47,497 nt of DNA from Chloroflexota bacterium (GCA_018648225.1 JABGRQ010000121.1:1-47497), one strand, 5' to 3'. Positions 39,057 to 47,497 are shown, counted from the stretch's first letter. The notes: generated by a model not told the origin, from the letters alone. A program made the numbers and translations.

Positions 39057-42000
39057 TTATTCCTCATCGATCATACCGCGCATTTTTTGAGAAAGCACCT
39101 GGATAACACCACGAGCAATTTCAGAACGAGTATCTACGGCTTCGTAGAATGGATCATGATCCAAACACAACAGGCGGGTATCTTCACTTGCCGTGATCGA
39201 AGCAGACCTGGGGGCCGGATCCAGGAGCGCCATTTCGCCGAATACATCACGGTCGCTGAGTTCATTCAATGTGCGATCCCCATCATGCACACGCACTTTG
39301 CCGGCAACGATAATATACATGCTGTCACCCGGATCGCCCTTTTCGAAGATCACCTGCCCGGCAGCAACATCCCTTTCTTCCAGATAAACAGCCAGTTCTG
39401 CCAGTAAATCATCCGGCGTTTCAGCAAAAATACTCACCGTTTTCAGGATCAGCACTTTTTCAATTGTCAGCATCATGGGGAAATCTCCATCAACCGTATT
39501 ATGTCTACACAACACGCCCTGAGCGGTTTGGCGCACTATCTCTTCCGGATGCTGCCGAGCAGATTCAAGAATTGTATTGGCAGCTTCAGGAGCCAGTTGC
39601 GGAAGCGCGTAGAGCACGCAGGCCGCTAACCAGTTATTCTTCAATTGGCTATTATCTTGCGTATATAAAGCGCGTAGCTGTTCCGCTATCCCACTCGCAG
39701 GAGCAGAAAAATGTTTCGCCAGGTCTGCTATTGTTTGTGCGGTAATCATTGGTACCAGGCGATCGCGCAATCTCCGATCCTGGGAGAGAATCACATCCAA
39801 CACTTCGGTGGCATTGGCGCGCTTGTCTTTTTGTTCGGATAAAAGATTCGTCTGCACGCGCAGGATGTCTTGTGCGTCGTACACCAGGGCCAGCAAATTG
39901 AAGATGCGCACACGCCCGCGCGCGCGCATTTGAGTCAGGATGCCGCTCAATGGCTGAACTGCATGGGAGAGTTGGTTCGGCAACTCAATGGACATCTGAA
40001 CGAGTTGGCCTAGCGCTGCAATTTCAGCATCTACCTGCTCAAAAATAGCAGGACGCATCTCTGGTTCAGCCCGGTAGTGATTGCGCGCCAATACGTGCAA
40101 GACTTCGCTGCGCACGCGCTCGCGCGGAGTAGCGATCAACGTTTGTAGAATCGGATTCACGCGCGGGCCGCCGATCTGACCACATATACGGATCAAGTCA
40201 TGGGTCACGGGCGCAGCATCCACCTGATGGAGTTTATCGGCAATCACAGGCAACGCGCTTTCGCCTCCAGCGATCAGCGCCTTGCGCGCCTCGGAGCGTG
40301 TATCCGCCGAGTGAAGCGCATCCAGTACCAACGGCCAGAGCTGCGCATGATGGACGTTTTGGCAAGCCCGCAAGGCTTCCTGTCGAACGATGATCTCCGA
40401 GTCGTTGAGTAATGATAGTAGATTTCGATGGAATCCAACATTACCAACGGCGCCAATAACCCGCGCAGCAAAACAACGCATTTCCGGAGATGAGTCGTTC
40501 TGCGCCGCGGACAAAATATCACCGGCTGCGAGAATGACTTCAAGCGAATGACTTTGTAACGCGCCCACCACCCCCGCGAAACGGAGTTCAATATTGGAAT
40601 CCGATAAATACGCTGGCAATATTTGCGCGGCGGATTCCCCCATACTGGCGAGGCGTTGCAAAGCTGCTGCGCGTACTTCGATGGGTTGCAATACGTCTTG
40701 AGCTAACACTTCCAACCAGGGCAACGCATCCTCATTCTGAGATGTAAGCTGCTGAACAGCTGTCAGACGTACCGCTGCGTTAGCATGGGTCAACAAATGG
40801 GGCAAGGCGTTCACCAAAATTGCCGGGTCGTTTTGTGCCAGCATCTCGATGGCAAATAGAATATCCCTGGGATTTTCGCTTTGGAGATGTTTTTCCAGTG
40901 CGGCCAGACCAGCGCTTTCAGCAAAAATATCAACTTCACTGCCATCCAAATAGCGCCTGTCGAGCGCATTTTGCAGCGCACCGTAATATTGCCGCCCCAA
41001 TAGAATGCCCATCAACAACCAGCCCACCAGAATGACCGCCAGAATATAAACCGCCTGCAACGGCGTCAGATTCCACAGTGCCGTGAATAGCAGTAATAGT
41101 CCGCCTGAAATGCCCATCGAAAGCGGGGCGACAACCGACTCGACTGTAGTTTGCACGCGCGAACGCGCATGCTGCGGCAGCGGCTGGTACATAATGCGCA
41201 CCGAGGTATTATTCATCGCCACCACACTGACTTCATCCGACATTTTGGTAGCCACCACCACCCAAAAGATGATCCCCGCCATATCGGGAAAATTCGAGAG
41301 CAGAATCACCCCCAGAGTTCCCAGCGCCACCAGAATGGGGTCTACCAGCAAACCACCACGCACACCAAAACGCCTAAAAAATCGGTTCGAGATTAACAGC
41401 AGGACAACGAGCGTCACCAGCGTGCTAACCCCCATATAGCTCCCAAAAAACTTGCTCAGTTGATCGGCATCCGTCAGTTTTGCGCCAGCCTGCCCGATAA
41501 AAGCATAATCCAGCACATACGTACCGATAGTAGATAATATGGTGAACAGAAATATGAACCAGACATAGCGATCTCGGAAAATGGGCTTCCCCCGCGGTTG
41601 GTCGGGCTTGGATATTGTCTTTGACTCCGCTTCAGGCAACGCCAGCGCAGCTTTAAAGCGGCGCGTCGTCACCACCAACAGCCAGAACGCAGCCAGCAAA
41701 CTGGCCGACGTAACCCATAACAGATTGGGAGTCCCAAACCAGCGAATCAGGCTGCTATTTAAAAAGCCAACCAAAATAATCGAGAGTACGCCTCCGGCCA
41801 TAATCAATGAGAACAGCCGCTTACCCTGCCGGCTGGTGAACAAACGCCCGGCGAGCGTCCACAGCCCGAGGTTGCCCAGTACCCATAACACTCGCACCCA
41901 CACCAACATAAAAAAGTAAATCCAGTGCGCGCTCGACCATGCTAAAAGTAGGCGCAGCGCTGTAATCATGAGGAACATCAATCCCAGGTTGCCAATCAGC

Positions 42001-42284
42001 AAAGTAGAAAAAGGCAAGCTGGATTGTAGCCGCAGGAAAATTAGCCCGGCAGAGATGATGATCGCCGCGGCAATCATATACACATAAGGCAGTTTTTGGG
42101 CACTAAAGTGAGAAAGGAATAAAGCGTTGGCGCTGCTGTAATAGGTAATCAACGCAATGCCGAGGAAAAAAGACTGGCCAAATAACAGCGAGAAAGCAAC
42201 CCCCTCGCCATCGTGAATACCCGCGCCGCGCACCAAACGTTGCCAGAAGCCCGGCTGCCGGGTGATCGTTTCTGTCTGTATCAT
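39057..42284 (-). CDS. ADP/ATP-carrier-like (MFS-type) membrane protein with HEAT repeats and a cyclic-nucleotide-binding domain
   Basis: A 1075-residue fusion. Residues about 20-430 form some 12 membrane helices that resemble the bacterial nucleotide transporter (Npt/Tlc) and MFS group (EGVAFSLLFGQSFFLGIALI; GKRLFSLIMAGGVLSIILVG). Residues about 450-900 are helical HEAT-like repeats (for example VRLTAVQQLTSQNEDALPWL, EIVRQEALRACQNVHHAQLW). A CRP/PKA-type cyclic-nucleotide-binding domain fills about 930-1070, with an intact phosphate-binding cassette VFGEMALLDPAPRSASI including its Glu and Arg. It may be a transporter or translocase-derived sensor gated by cAMP. The ATG overlaps the phospholipase stop (ATGA), so the two are translationally coupled. 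Confidence 0.85.
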   Translation of the reverse strand: MIQTETITRQPGFWQRLVRGAGIHDGEGVAFSLLFGQSFFLGIALITYYSSANALFLSHFSAQKLPYVYMIAAAIIISAGLIFLRLQSSLPFSTLLIGNLGLMFLMITALRLLLAWSSAHWIYFFMLVWVRVLWVLGNLGLWTLAGRLFTSRQGKRLFSLIMAGGVLSIILVGFLNSSLIRWFGTPNLLWVTSASLLAAFWLLVVTTRRFKAALALPEAESKTISKPDQPRGKPIFRDRYVWFIFLFTILSTIGTYVLDYAFIGQAGAKLTDADQLSKFFGSYMGVSTLVTLVVLLLISNRFFRRFGVRGGLLVDPILVALGTLGVILLSNFPDMAGIIFWVVVATKMSDEVSVVAMNNTSVRIMYQPLPQHARSRVQTTVESVVAPLSMGISGGLLLLFTALWNLTPLQAVYILAVILVGWLLMGILLGRQYYGALQNALDRRYLDGSEVDIFAESAGLAALEKHLQSENPRDILFAIEMLAQNDPAILVNALPHLLTHANAAVRLTAVQQLTSQNEDALPWLEVLAQDVLQPIEVRAAALQRLASMGESAAQILPAYLSDSNIELRFAGVVGALQSHSLEVILAAGDILSAAQNDSSPEMRCFAARVIGAVGNVGFHRNLLSLLNDSEIIVRQEALRACQNVHHAQLWPLVLDALHSADTRSEARKALIAGGESALPVIADKLHQVDAAPVTHDLIRICGQIGGPRVNPILQTLIATPRERVRSEVLHVLARNHYRAEPEMRPAIFEQVDAEIAALGQLVQMSIELPNQLSHAVQPLSGILTQMRARGRVRIFNLLALVYDAQDILRVQTNLLSEQKDKRANATEVLDVILSQDRRLRDRLVPMITAQTIADLAKHFSAPASGIAEQLRALYTQDNSQLKNNWLAACVLYALPQLAPEAANTILESARQHPEEIVRQTAQGVLCRHNTVDGDFPMMLTIEKVLILKTVSIFAETPDDLLAELAVYLEERDVAAGQVIFEKGDPGDSMYIIVAGKVRVHDGDRTLNELSDRDVFGEMALLDPAPRSASITASEDTRLLCLDHDPFYEAVDTRSEIARGVIQVLSQKMRGMIDEE

Positions 42285-44503
42285 AGTTGATCCTGCCATT
42301 CATCGAGGGCTTTTTTCCCGGCCTGATAGCCCAACTCGATAAGCTGGTCAATATTATCAAACTGAAAAATATTGACCCCCTCCACATCGGGGCGAATGAT
42401 ATAGTCGGTGATGGCATATTGTTTGTGCTTCTGACGCACACTGCTGAACTCGTTGATTCGCATAATCAGGTTCATAATCCCAGGTAGATGTGGCTGCGCT
42501 TGCCGACCTCGGAGAGGGTTCAGTTTTCTCCAAAACATTGGCCACCCCGACAGGCCAGGATCAAAATCGTAACCTTCCGGCAGGGCCGATTCGCTGCTGA
42601 CATCTACGCCAATAATCGTACAGTCGGCGCAAATCTTACGCATGACTTCGAGCGGCAAATTATTGACCAACACCCCATCAACCAGTAAATCGCCTTCATC
42701 AGTCATCGGCGGGAAGAAGGGCGACAAAGCGCTGCTGGCACGGATATATTTCCACAACGGACCGCGCCTGTGAATGACCTGCCGCGCCCTGGTTAGATTA
42801 GCAGAAACACAGAAATACTCAATCCAGGTATCTTCAATCTTTTGGCTGCCAAAGAGGTCTTTCAGCAAGGCGATTAACGATTTCCCAGAAATTAGGGAAA
42901 CAGCCGGGAATGTATAGTCGAGCAGTTTTTTGTCTTTCAACCCATTTTTCGTCAACTTGCCAATCTGACGCCAATTCATGCCCAGCGCGAAAGCGGCGGC
43001 GATAATCGAGCCAATGCTGTTGCCGCCAACCATATCAATCTCCAGACCAGCTTCTTCGATGGCGCGTAGCACGCCAATGTGAGCAAAACCGCGCGCGCCG
43101 CCGCCGCCTAAAACTAACCCAATGGATTTCCCTGCCAAAATGCGCGCTACACGCTGATAGTCGGCATTATGGTGTGTGCGAAGATGATAGTGACGGCGAA
43201 TATCGCCAATCTGTTCCAGCCAGTGATCAGTGCCCGACGGCTTCGGTTTCAATTCATCATAGAGTAAAACAAGCTCTTTGTGAATAGTGCTATTGTCATA
43301 ATCGGGCATCATGGCGCGCAGGAATTCGGCGTTGAATTCGGTACCCGAATGGCCGATGAAGATCACGCGGTCGGCGCGCTGGATGCAACGGGATGTCCAG
43401 TTCGAGGGGGTAGAATCCACCTCGTAAATGCTGCTAATGCCCGAGTGTCGTTTCTCTTGCTCGTCCAGCCAAGTGACCAACCTGATTTCGTTCAGGTCAT
43501 CCCTCGGGGTTTGGGAAATCCCAACTTGTTGCAATACATCATCCACCGAAGCGCTGCTAAAGTGTAACGTGTGCAAATATTGGGAAATAAGTTCGGTCAA
43601 TCGGTTGGCGAAATCCGCCAGAAGAATATCGGGGCTGAGCGGCACCAGGGCAATGCACAGCGACATAGAGGGGGTTTTGTCAATCAACGTGCGATGCAAG
43701 CGGGTGATAACCTGCTTGGTAAACTGAAATGTAGATTGGGGCAATTCGCACTGGACGGCGTAAAAACTCTCGCGTGAAAATCGAACCGCATCTGTATCTC
43801 GCAGCGCAATTATGTTAGCCGATCTCGGCTCGCCGGTAAAAAAACCCATCTCGCCTACATTTTCTCCGGCCAATATATCACCAACGATTTGTTCATTGCC
43901 ATCCTGATCCGGGATACTTACCTGAACTCGACCGTTGATAAGAATACAAAAATCATCACTGGGATCTTGATAGCGCATCAGCGCCTGCTCCCGTTTCAGG
44001 TGTACCCATTCAATTTCATTTTCAATGGCCCCCATTTGCGCCAGGCTTAATTCGCCAAAATAATTCGGCAGGATTCTAAAGAGTTGATTACGTCGCTGGC
44101 GCTGGCGAATTACTGCGCCCAGCAAGGATAATATCTGTGGTGTCTCTGCTGCAAGTCGATCAAATTCGGATTTTGACAGGAATAAAAGCTGAGTATCGTC
44201 TAAAGCCATAACATTGGCTGTGCGTGCCTGACCTGTCAGCAACTGGATCTCCCCCACCGATTCTCCTGGCCCAATTTTTCCCACAATTATTTTTTCGTCA
44301 TCTTCCCCACAAATAGATACTTGTAATTCTCCCGCGATTACGATATATAAACCGCTGTTCCGGGTTTCGCCCTGCCGGAATAAATATTCATCAGCCTGGA
44401 TAGAGAATCTCGCAACCAGCTTAGCTGTTTTTTGCACAATCTGACGATCAAATGAAGAAAACAATTCAGTGGATGTCAGAAATGCAGCCAGATGTTCATC
44501 CAT
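42281..44503 (-). CDS. Patatin-like phospholipase with two cyclic-nucleotide-binding domains (NTE-like)
   Basis: A 740-residue protein with the order CNB1 (about 10-130), CNB2 (about 145-265), a linker region (about 280-455) and a patatin domain (about 460-660), the layout of neuropathy-target-esterase relatives. Both phosphate-binding cassettes keep Glu and Arg (SVGEIQLLTGQARTA with E85/R94; NVGEMGFFTGEPRSA with E218/R227). The patatin domain has the oxyanion loop GGGGARGFAHIG, the nucleophile Ser496 in GGNSIGS and Asp609 in VDGVLVNN as the dyad. It should hydrolyse phospholipids under cyclic-nucleotide control. The ATG at 44503 overlaps the pssA end by 8 bases; longer in-frame starts would lie inside pssA and are less likely. 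Confidence 0.9.
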   Translation of the reverse strand: MDEHLAAFLTSTELFSSFDRQIVQKTAKLVARFSIQADEYLFRQGETRNSGLYIVIAGELQVSICGEDDEKIIVGKIGPGESVGEIQLLTGQARTANVMALDDTQLLFLSKSEFDRLAAETPQILSLLGAVIRQRQRRNQLFRILPNYFGELSLAQMGAIENEIEWVHLKREQALMRYQDPSDDFCILINGRVQVSIPDQDGNEQIVGDILAGENVGEMGFFTGEPRSANIIALRDTDAVRFSRESFYAVQCELPQSTFQFTKQVITRLHRTLIDKTPSMSLCIALVPLSPDILLADFANRLTELISQYLHTLHFSSASVDDVLQQVGISQTPRDDLNEIRLVTWLDEQEKRHSGISSIYEVDSTPSNWTSRCIQRADRVIFIGHSGTEFNAEFLRAMMPDYDNSTIHKELVLLYDELKPKPSGTDHWLEQIGDIRRHYHLRTHHNADYQRVARILAGKSIGLVLGGGGARGFAHIGVLRAIEEAGLEIDMVGGNSIGSIIAAAFALGMNWRQIGKLTKNGLKDKKLLDYTFPAVSLISGKSLIALLKDLFGSQKIEDTWIEYFCVSANLTRARQVIHRRGPLWKYIRASSALSPFFPPMTDEGDLLVDGVLVNNLPLEVMRKICADCTIIGVDVSSESALPEGYDFDPGLSGWPMFWRKLNPLRGRQAQPHLPGIMNLIMRINEFSSVRQKHKQYAITDYIIRPDVEGVNIFQFDNIDQLIELGYQAGKKALDEWQDQL

Positions 44504-45254
44504 CTTGCATCCGTTCATATACGTTTGTCGTGCGCCGGAAAAGAGCGTAGACGATGTGTGCATAAATATAAATCGCGCAAACAAAAATAAAAAATATTGC
44601 CAGCGCCGCTCCAAAAGATTTTAGAAAAATATAGACGAGTACCCCCGCTATAATTGAAATTACAAATTGTATGATTATGCCCCGTATTCCCCAACGATAA
44701 AATATGATCTTGCTGCGTATCATTAAGTAGGCATGAAAGAATGCGAATAATAAAACAAGGACTAAAACAAAAGGCGTATATAATTTTTCTGGATAAAAAT
44801 TCACCAGGGACATCACGGCCACATTGAATCCAGCCGGGGGTGCAATCCCAAGCCCGACAAAGCCTTGGCTGCGCTCTCGGTCACTTTGGGAGGTAATAAA
44901 ACGCGTTTCGCGCAACAACCCTGCAGTGGTATAGCCAATCCCCGCAATCCAGGCTGCGCTGCTCAGGATCAGGCTTTCACCTGGAGCCAACTGATAAAAC
45001 AGGTACAACCCAACCCCAGGCAAAACGGCAAAAGAAACGACATCGGCAAGCATGTCAATGGCGCCCCCAATCTCGCTTTTTACATTCAGTTTGGATGCAA
45101 CCATACCATCAACAGCGTCAAAAATAACGGCCAAAAACATCCACCACATACCCTGAACAAATTTTTCATCAACCAGGAGCATCATTGCCACAAAACCACA
45201 AGCGACGTTTGTGAATGTTAAGAAATTGGGGATGTGGTTTTTGATTGAATTCAT
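44496..45254 (-). CDS. pssA: CDP-alcohol phosphatidyltransferase (phosphatidylserine synthase-like)
   Basis: A 252-residue polytopic membrane enzyme of the CDP-alcohol phosphatidyltransferase family. The start NHIPNFLTFTNVACGFVAMM and the motif FDAVDGMVASKLNVKSEIGG (D-x2-D-G-x2-A... with Ser where Arg is usual), then AIDMLADVVSF, give the metal/CDP-binding site. It resembles PssA, which makes phosphatidylserine from CDP-diacylglycerol and serine. The A-R to A-S change weakens the assignment of substrate. It is the first gene of the minus-strand run and overlaps the phospholipase gene, so synthesis and turnover of phospholipid are coded together. Confidence 0.85.
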   Translation of the reverse strand: MNSIKNHIPNFLTFTNVACGFVAMMLLVDEKFVQGMWWMFLAVIFDAVDGMVASKLNVKSEIGGAIDMLADVVSFAVLPGVGLYLFYQLAPGESLILSSAAWIAGIGYTTAGLLRETRFITSQSDRERSQGFVGLGIAPPAGFNVAVMSLVNFYPEKLYTPFVLVLVLLFAFFHAYLMIRSKIIFYRWGIRGIIIQFVISIIAGVLVYIFLKSFGAALAIFFIFVCAIYIYAHIVYALFRRTTNVYERMQDG

Positions 45255-45343
45255 GAGTCTTCTATCCTGACCTAGTTACATTTTCCCAGCGTTTTCCTAC
45301 TATGCGACAAAAGCCCTACGCCGAAATTTATACCATCCCCCTG

Positions 45344-45372
45344 TTGTTCGCGCTCACACAATACACTATAAT
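45344..45372 (+). promoter_or_regulatory. Sigma70-type promoter of the YqaA-like gene
   Basis: TTGTTC (45344-45349) is 17 bases from a perfect TATAAT (45367-45372). The start would be near 45379, about 75 bases before the ATG. It lies in the 199-base divergent region between pssA and this gene. Confidence 0.5.
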
Positions 45373-45453
45373 TACGATATTCGCACTTTGGGAATTATAT
45401 CACGCATGGTTGGTTGATTGTGTTTAAAAAGACGGGATGCCCACGGAACAACA

Positions 45454-45900
45454 ATGACTGAGAGTATTTTCTTTCAGTATGGTTATGCCGGACTTTTCGC
45501 GGTTAGTTTCCTTTCGGCCACATTATTACCATTGGCCTCAGAGGCTTTTGTAGCTTTGATGCCGGGCGCGGGCTATAACATTTGGTGGGTGTTGATCTTT
45601 GCTACAGTCGGAAACTTTCTGGGGTCGTTGACAAATTACTTTATCGGCAAATGGGGCAGCAATTTTGTACTGGCGCGCTTCGTCCGCACCGATGAAAAGA
45701 AAATGCAACGCGCCAAGGAACTTTTTAACCGCTGGGGCACGCCGGTATTATTCTTCTCCTGGATTCCAATCATCGGGGATCCGTTAACTGTTGTGGGTGG
45801 CATTATGGATATTCGCCTCACCACGTTTACTCTTTGGGTGCTTTCCGGAAAAGTGTTGCGTTATCTGATTATATTGAGTTTAGTTCAGTTTGTTGTGTAA
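45454..45900 (+). CDS. YqaA/DedA-family (VTT-domain) membrane protein
   Basis: A 148-residue membrane protein. It has the SNARE-associated/VTT-type pattern of the YqaA branch: LSATLLPLASEAFVALMPG, VGNFLGSLTNYFIGKWG, a charged loop (FVRTDEKKMQRAKELFNRWG) and FFSWIPIIGDPLTVVGGIM. Members are thought to move lipids or solutes across the inner membrane. The ATG at 45454 fits the family; an upstream TTG-type start would add 12 unlikely residues. Divergent from pssA, so it may share membrane-lipid regulation. Confidence 0.83.
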   Translation: MTESIFFQYGYAGLFAVSFLSATLLPLASEAFVALMPGAGYNIWWVLIFATVGNFLGSLTNYFIGKWGSNFVLARFVRTDEKKMQRAKELFNRWGTPVLFFSWIPIIGDPLTVVGGIMDIRLTTFTLWVLSGKVLRYLIILSLVQFVV

Positions 45901-45975
45901 AAGGTTTACTATCATCGCATCCCCGGCAGATTCCACTGTCGGCGAAATGCGCATAGTACTGACAGGGAGATACAA

Positions 45976-46629
45976 ATGGAATTCATTAATATCCCAACCG
46001 AACAGACAACTGCAGCAACGAACGCTGTCATTGTCGTATTTATGCTAGCCTTTATTGCGTATTTCCGGCGCTTTGGCAATAAAGATCGCTGGAAGGTCAA
46101 TCTCTGGCTGTGGGCGGCTGGTTTGCAATGTGTGGCAGTTTTTTTTGGGGTCATTGTTCATGGCGTCAAATTGGCGGATACGACAAAATTCATCCTCTGG
46201 CAGCCGATCTATTTTTCGCTGGGCTTGCTGGTGGCGATCTTTGTTGTGGCGGCAATCTATGATGTTTGGGGGCAATCCGCCGCTCGGCGGATGCTGCCAA
46301 TCATGCTTGTCATCGGCGTGGCTTTTTTTGGAGTTACCCTGATCTGGACCAATAGTTTTCTTGTGTTTGTCATTTACCAGGCCGCAGCCATGCTTTTTGC
46401 CTTGGGAGGTTATATCTGGCTGGCATCTAAAAAACGCCTTGAGGGTGCCTGGTGGATGGCAGCAGGGATATTGACATCCATTGTCGCCTCTGGAATACAG
46501 GCCAGTAAAGCCGTGTCTTTCACCTTCATTTGGCCCTTTGACCATAACGGCACTTTCCATCTCATTCTAATCGTTGGTTTTCTCTTCCTGACGATTGGAT
46601 TACGAAGCGCATTTCTTGCTGATGAGTAG
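45976..46629 (+). CDS. Polytopic membrane protein, unknown function
   Basis: A 217-residue protein with about seven hydrophobic segments (for example NAVIVVFMLAFIAYFRRFG, WLWAAGLQCVAVFFGVIVHG, FSLGLLVAIFVVAAIYDVW, FVIYQAAAMLFALGGYIWL). The C-terminal PFDHNGTFHLILIVG has the His pair of CREST-type membrane hydrolases (ceramidase/PAQR-like), and VHG at about 62 supplies another His. That is only a resemblance. GGGAG lies 7-8 bases before the ATG. The gap to the previous gene (75 bases) contains a weak dyad but no terminator. Confidence 0.68.
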   Translation: MEFINIPTEQTTAATNAVIVVFMLAFIAYFRRFGNKDRWKVNLWLWAAGLQCVAVFFGVIVHGVKLADTTKFILWQPIYFSLGLLVAIFVVAAIYDVWGQSAARRMLPIMLVIGVAFFGVTLIWTNSFLVFVIYQAAAMLFALGGYIWLASKKRLEGAWWMAAGILTSIVASGIQASKAVSFTFIWPFDHNGTFHLILIVGFLFLTIGLRSAFLADE

Positions 46630-46663
46630 TTCACTGCTATTATAGGTATTGGAGAAATAAATT

Positions 46664-47497
46664 ATGGCGCACCACACGATAAAATCAAGCTACGAACAAC
46701 TGGTCGATCGTCTCAACCGCTTTCCTCAAGGCGCACCGCCTTCTGATGTACTTTACGCAATTCTCAAAATGCTCTTCAGCGAGAAAGAAGCCAGTTTAGT
46801 TGCGCTATTGCCGATCAAGCCTTTTACGGTAGAGAAAGCCGCCCAGATTTGGAAGACAAATATTACCGACGCGCAAAAAACGCTGGATGCGCTCGCCAGC
46901 CGCGCCATCTTGATTGATTTTCACTATCACGATGGAAAAACAACCTATGTCTTACCCCCTCCCATGGCAGGTTTTTTCGAATTCTCGATGATGCGCCTGC
47001 GCGGCGATCTTGACCAAAAAGTACTCGGCGAACTTTTTTATCAGTATATGAATATTGAAGAAGATTTTATCCGTGAGTTGTTTACGCGCGGTGATACGCA
47101 GCCGGGGCGCACTTTCGTACAAGAAGCTGTTCTTCCGCCCGACAACGCCATTCACGTGCTGGATTATGAACGCGCCAGCGAAGTTATTAAAACGGCATCT
47201 CACCGGGGCGTAGGCGTGTGTTATTGCCGCCACAAAATGGAGCATGTCGATAAAAATTGCGGTGCGCCGATGAATATTTGTATGACTTTCAACAACTCAG
47301 CGGCATCGCTAATTCGGCACGATTACGCTCGCGAGATCGACGTTGCCGAAGGGCTTGACCTTCTGCAACAGGCCCAAGAGCATAATCTGGTTCAGTTTGG
47401 CGAGAATGTACGTGAAGGGGTATCCTTCATTTGTAATTGCTGTGGTTGTTGCTGCGAAGCCATGATCGCCGCGCGGCGTTTCGGCTGGTTGAACCCG
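46664..47497 (+). CDS. Winged-helix/4Fe-4S Cys-rich protein, N-terminal part (cut by window edge)
   Basis: Open from an ATG at 46664 to the window end (278 codons, no stop). The N-terminal 100 residues look like a winged helix (KPFTVEKAAQIWKTN; LDALASRAILIDFHYHDGK). Then a Cys-rich domain follows: VCYCRHKMEHVDKNCGAPMN (Cys at about 186, 188, 199), ICMTFN, and FICNCCGCCCEAMIAARRFG near the edge. The last motif is found before ferredoxin motifs in a family of 4Fe-4S proteins of unknown function in anaerobes. GGAG lies about 10 bases upstream. The C-terminal clusters are outside the window. Confidence 0.75.
   Translation, partial: MAHHTIKSSYEQLVDRLNRFPQGAPPSDVLYAILKMLFSEKEASLVALLPIKPFTVEKAAQIWKTNITDAQKTLDALASRAILIDFHYHDGKTTYVLPPPMAGFFEFSMMRLRGDLDQKVLGELFYQYMNIEEDFIRELFTRGDTQPGRTFVQEAVLPPDNAIHVLDYERASEVIKTASHRGVGVCYCRHKMEHVDKNCGAPMNICMTFNNSAASLIRHDYAREIDVAEGLDLLQQAQEHNLVQFGENVREGVSFICNCCGCCCEAMIAARRFGWLNP

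Noticed and set aside
39464-39745. Plus-strand open frame inside the HEAT-repeat gene, and many similar antisense frames elsewhere
   Set aside because: They lie opposite well-supported genes, lack ribosome sites and read as shadow translations.
34467-45254. Canonical CBASS or Pycsar defence system
   Set aside because: The cyclase is a HAMP-coupled class III enzyme, not a CD-NTase or PycC. The effectors use CRP-type cyclic-nucleotide-binding domains within large membrane proteins, and no typical ancillary defence genes are present.
45901-45975. Terminator in the gap between the YqaA-like gene and the following membrane protein
   Set aside because: A weak CCGGCAG/CTGTCGG dyad is present but has mismatch or wobble pairing and no T-tract.
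46952-47245. Minus-strand open frame of 97 codons
   Set aside because: It is antisense to the Cys-rich iron-sulfur protein, has no ribosome site and no family likeness.

Overview
This window looks like a chromosomal segment of a member of the Chloroflexota, probably class Anaerolineae. That is an inference from gene content and protein style (a bi-domain oxidoreductase/heparinase polysaccharide locus, UPF0316, a selA locus, tiny MKLNPPKN-type membrane proteins, ADP/ATP-carrier-like proteins fused to HEAT repeats and cyclic-nucleotide-binding domains). No rRNA or tRNA is present to confirm it. No CRISPR array, IS transposase or phage gene was seen. Genes are tightly packed and no gene-free stretch exceeds about 300 bases.

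Layout. (1) 1-8.5 kb, minus strand: the start of a YgfZ/GcvT-like folate-binding protein (cut by the window edge), ftsH, and a four-gene polysaccharide locus with overlapping genes (bi-domain oxidoreductase, heparinase II/III-like protein, uridine-kinase-like P-loop kinase, GT4 glycosyltransferase). (2) 8.6-18.4 kb: an M29 aminopeptidase on plus, then on minus UPF0316, tsaD, an M24 peptidase, a GxxExxY protein overlapping selA, a small membrane protein, a NodB-like deacetylase and an alpha/beta-hydrolase/acyl-CoA-ligase fusion. Regions 1 and 2 carry three families of short hairpin-forming oligonucleotide repeats, some of which have entered coding sequence.

(3) 18.6-31.3 kb: a sulfur-metabolism island. 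One plus-strand operon encodes an ArsR regulator, TusA, an MvhD-like protein, two HdrA/QmoA-QmoB-like flavoproteins, a winged-helix protein, a QmoC-like ferredoxin/cytochrome b, a DsrE-like protein, a second TusA, a YeeE/YedE transporter, a second DsrE-like protein and a 38-residue membrane peptide. A LysR regulator on minus and a second ArsR-led operon on plus follow (SQR-like flavoprotein, DUF1641, a DsrC/TusE-like protein with one redox cysteine, DsrE2-like). The parts suggest import of a sulfur compound, passage of sulfane sulfur along TusA/DsrE/DsrC carriers, and electron exchange between that pool and quinone through a membrane-bound Qmo/Hdr-type complex and SQR. No dsrAB, aprAB, sat or soeABC is in the window.

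(4) 31.5-45.3 kb, minus strand: what looks like one long cyclic-nucleotide signalling operon. It runs pssA, a phospholipase with two cyclic-nucleotide-binding domains, an ADP/ATP-carrier-like/HEAT/cyclic-nucleotide-binding protein, a HAMP-class III adenylate cyclase, a protein with four perfect-length 23-residue Cys repeats, two HAMP membrane sensors without output domains, an FGE-like/CBM9-like lipoprotein and a GT2 glycosyltransferase. The cyclase and three intact cyclic-nucleotide-binding domains on two different membrane-acting proteins make this the second candidate system of interest. (5) 45.4-47.5 kb, plus strand: a YqaA/DedA-like membrane protein, a polytopic membrane protein and the start of a Cys-rich iron-sulfur protein that runs off the edge.
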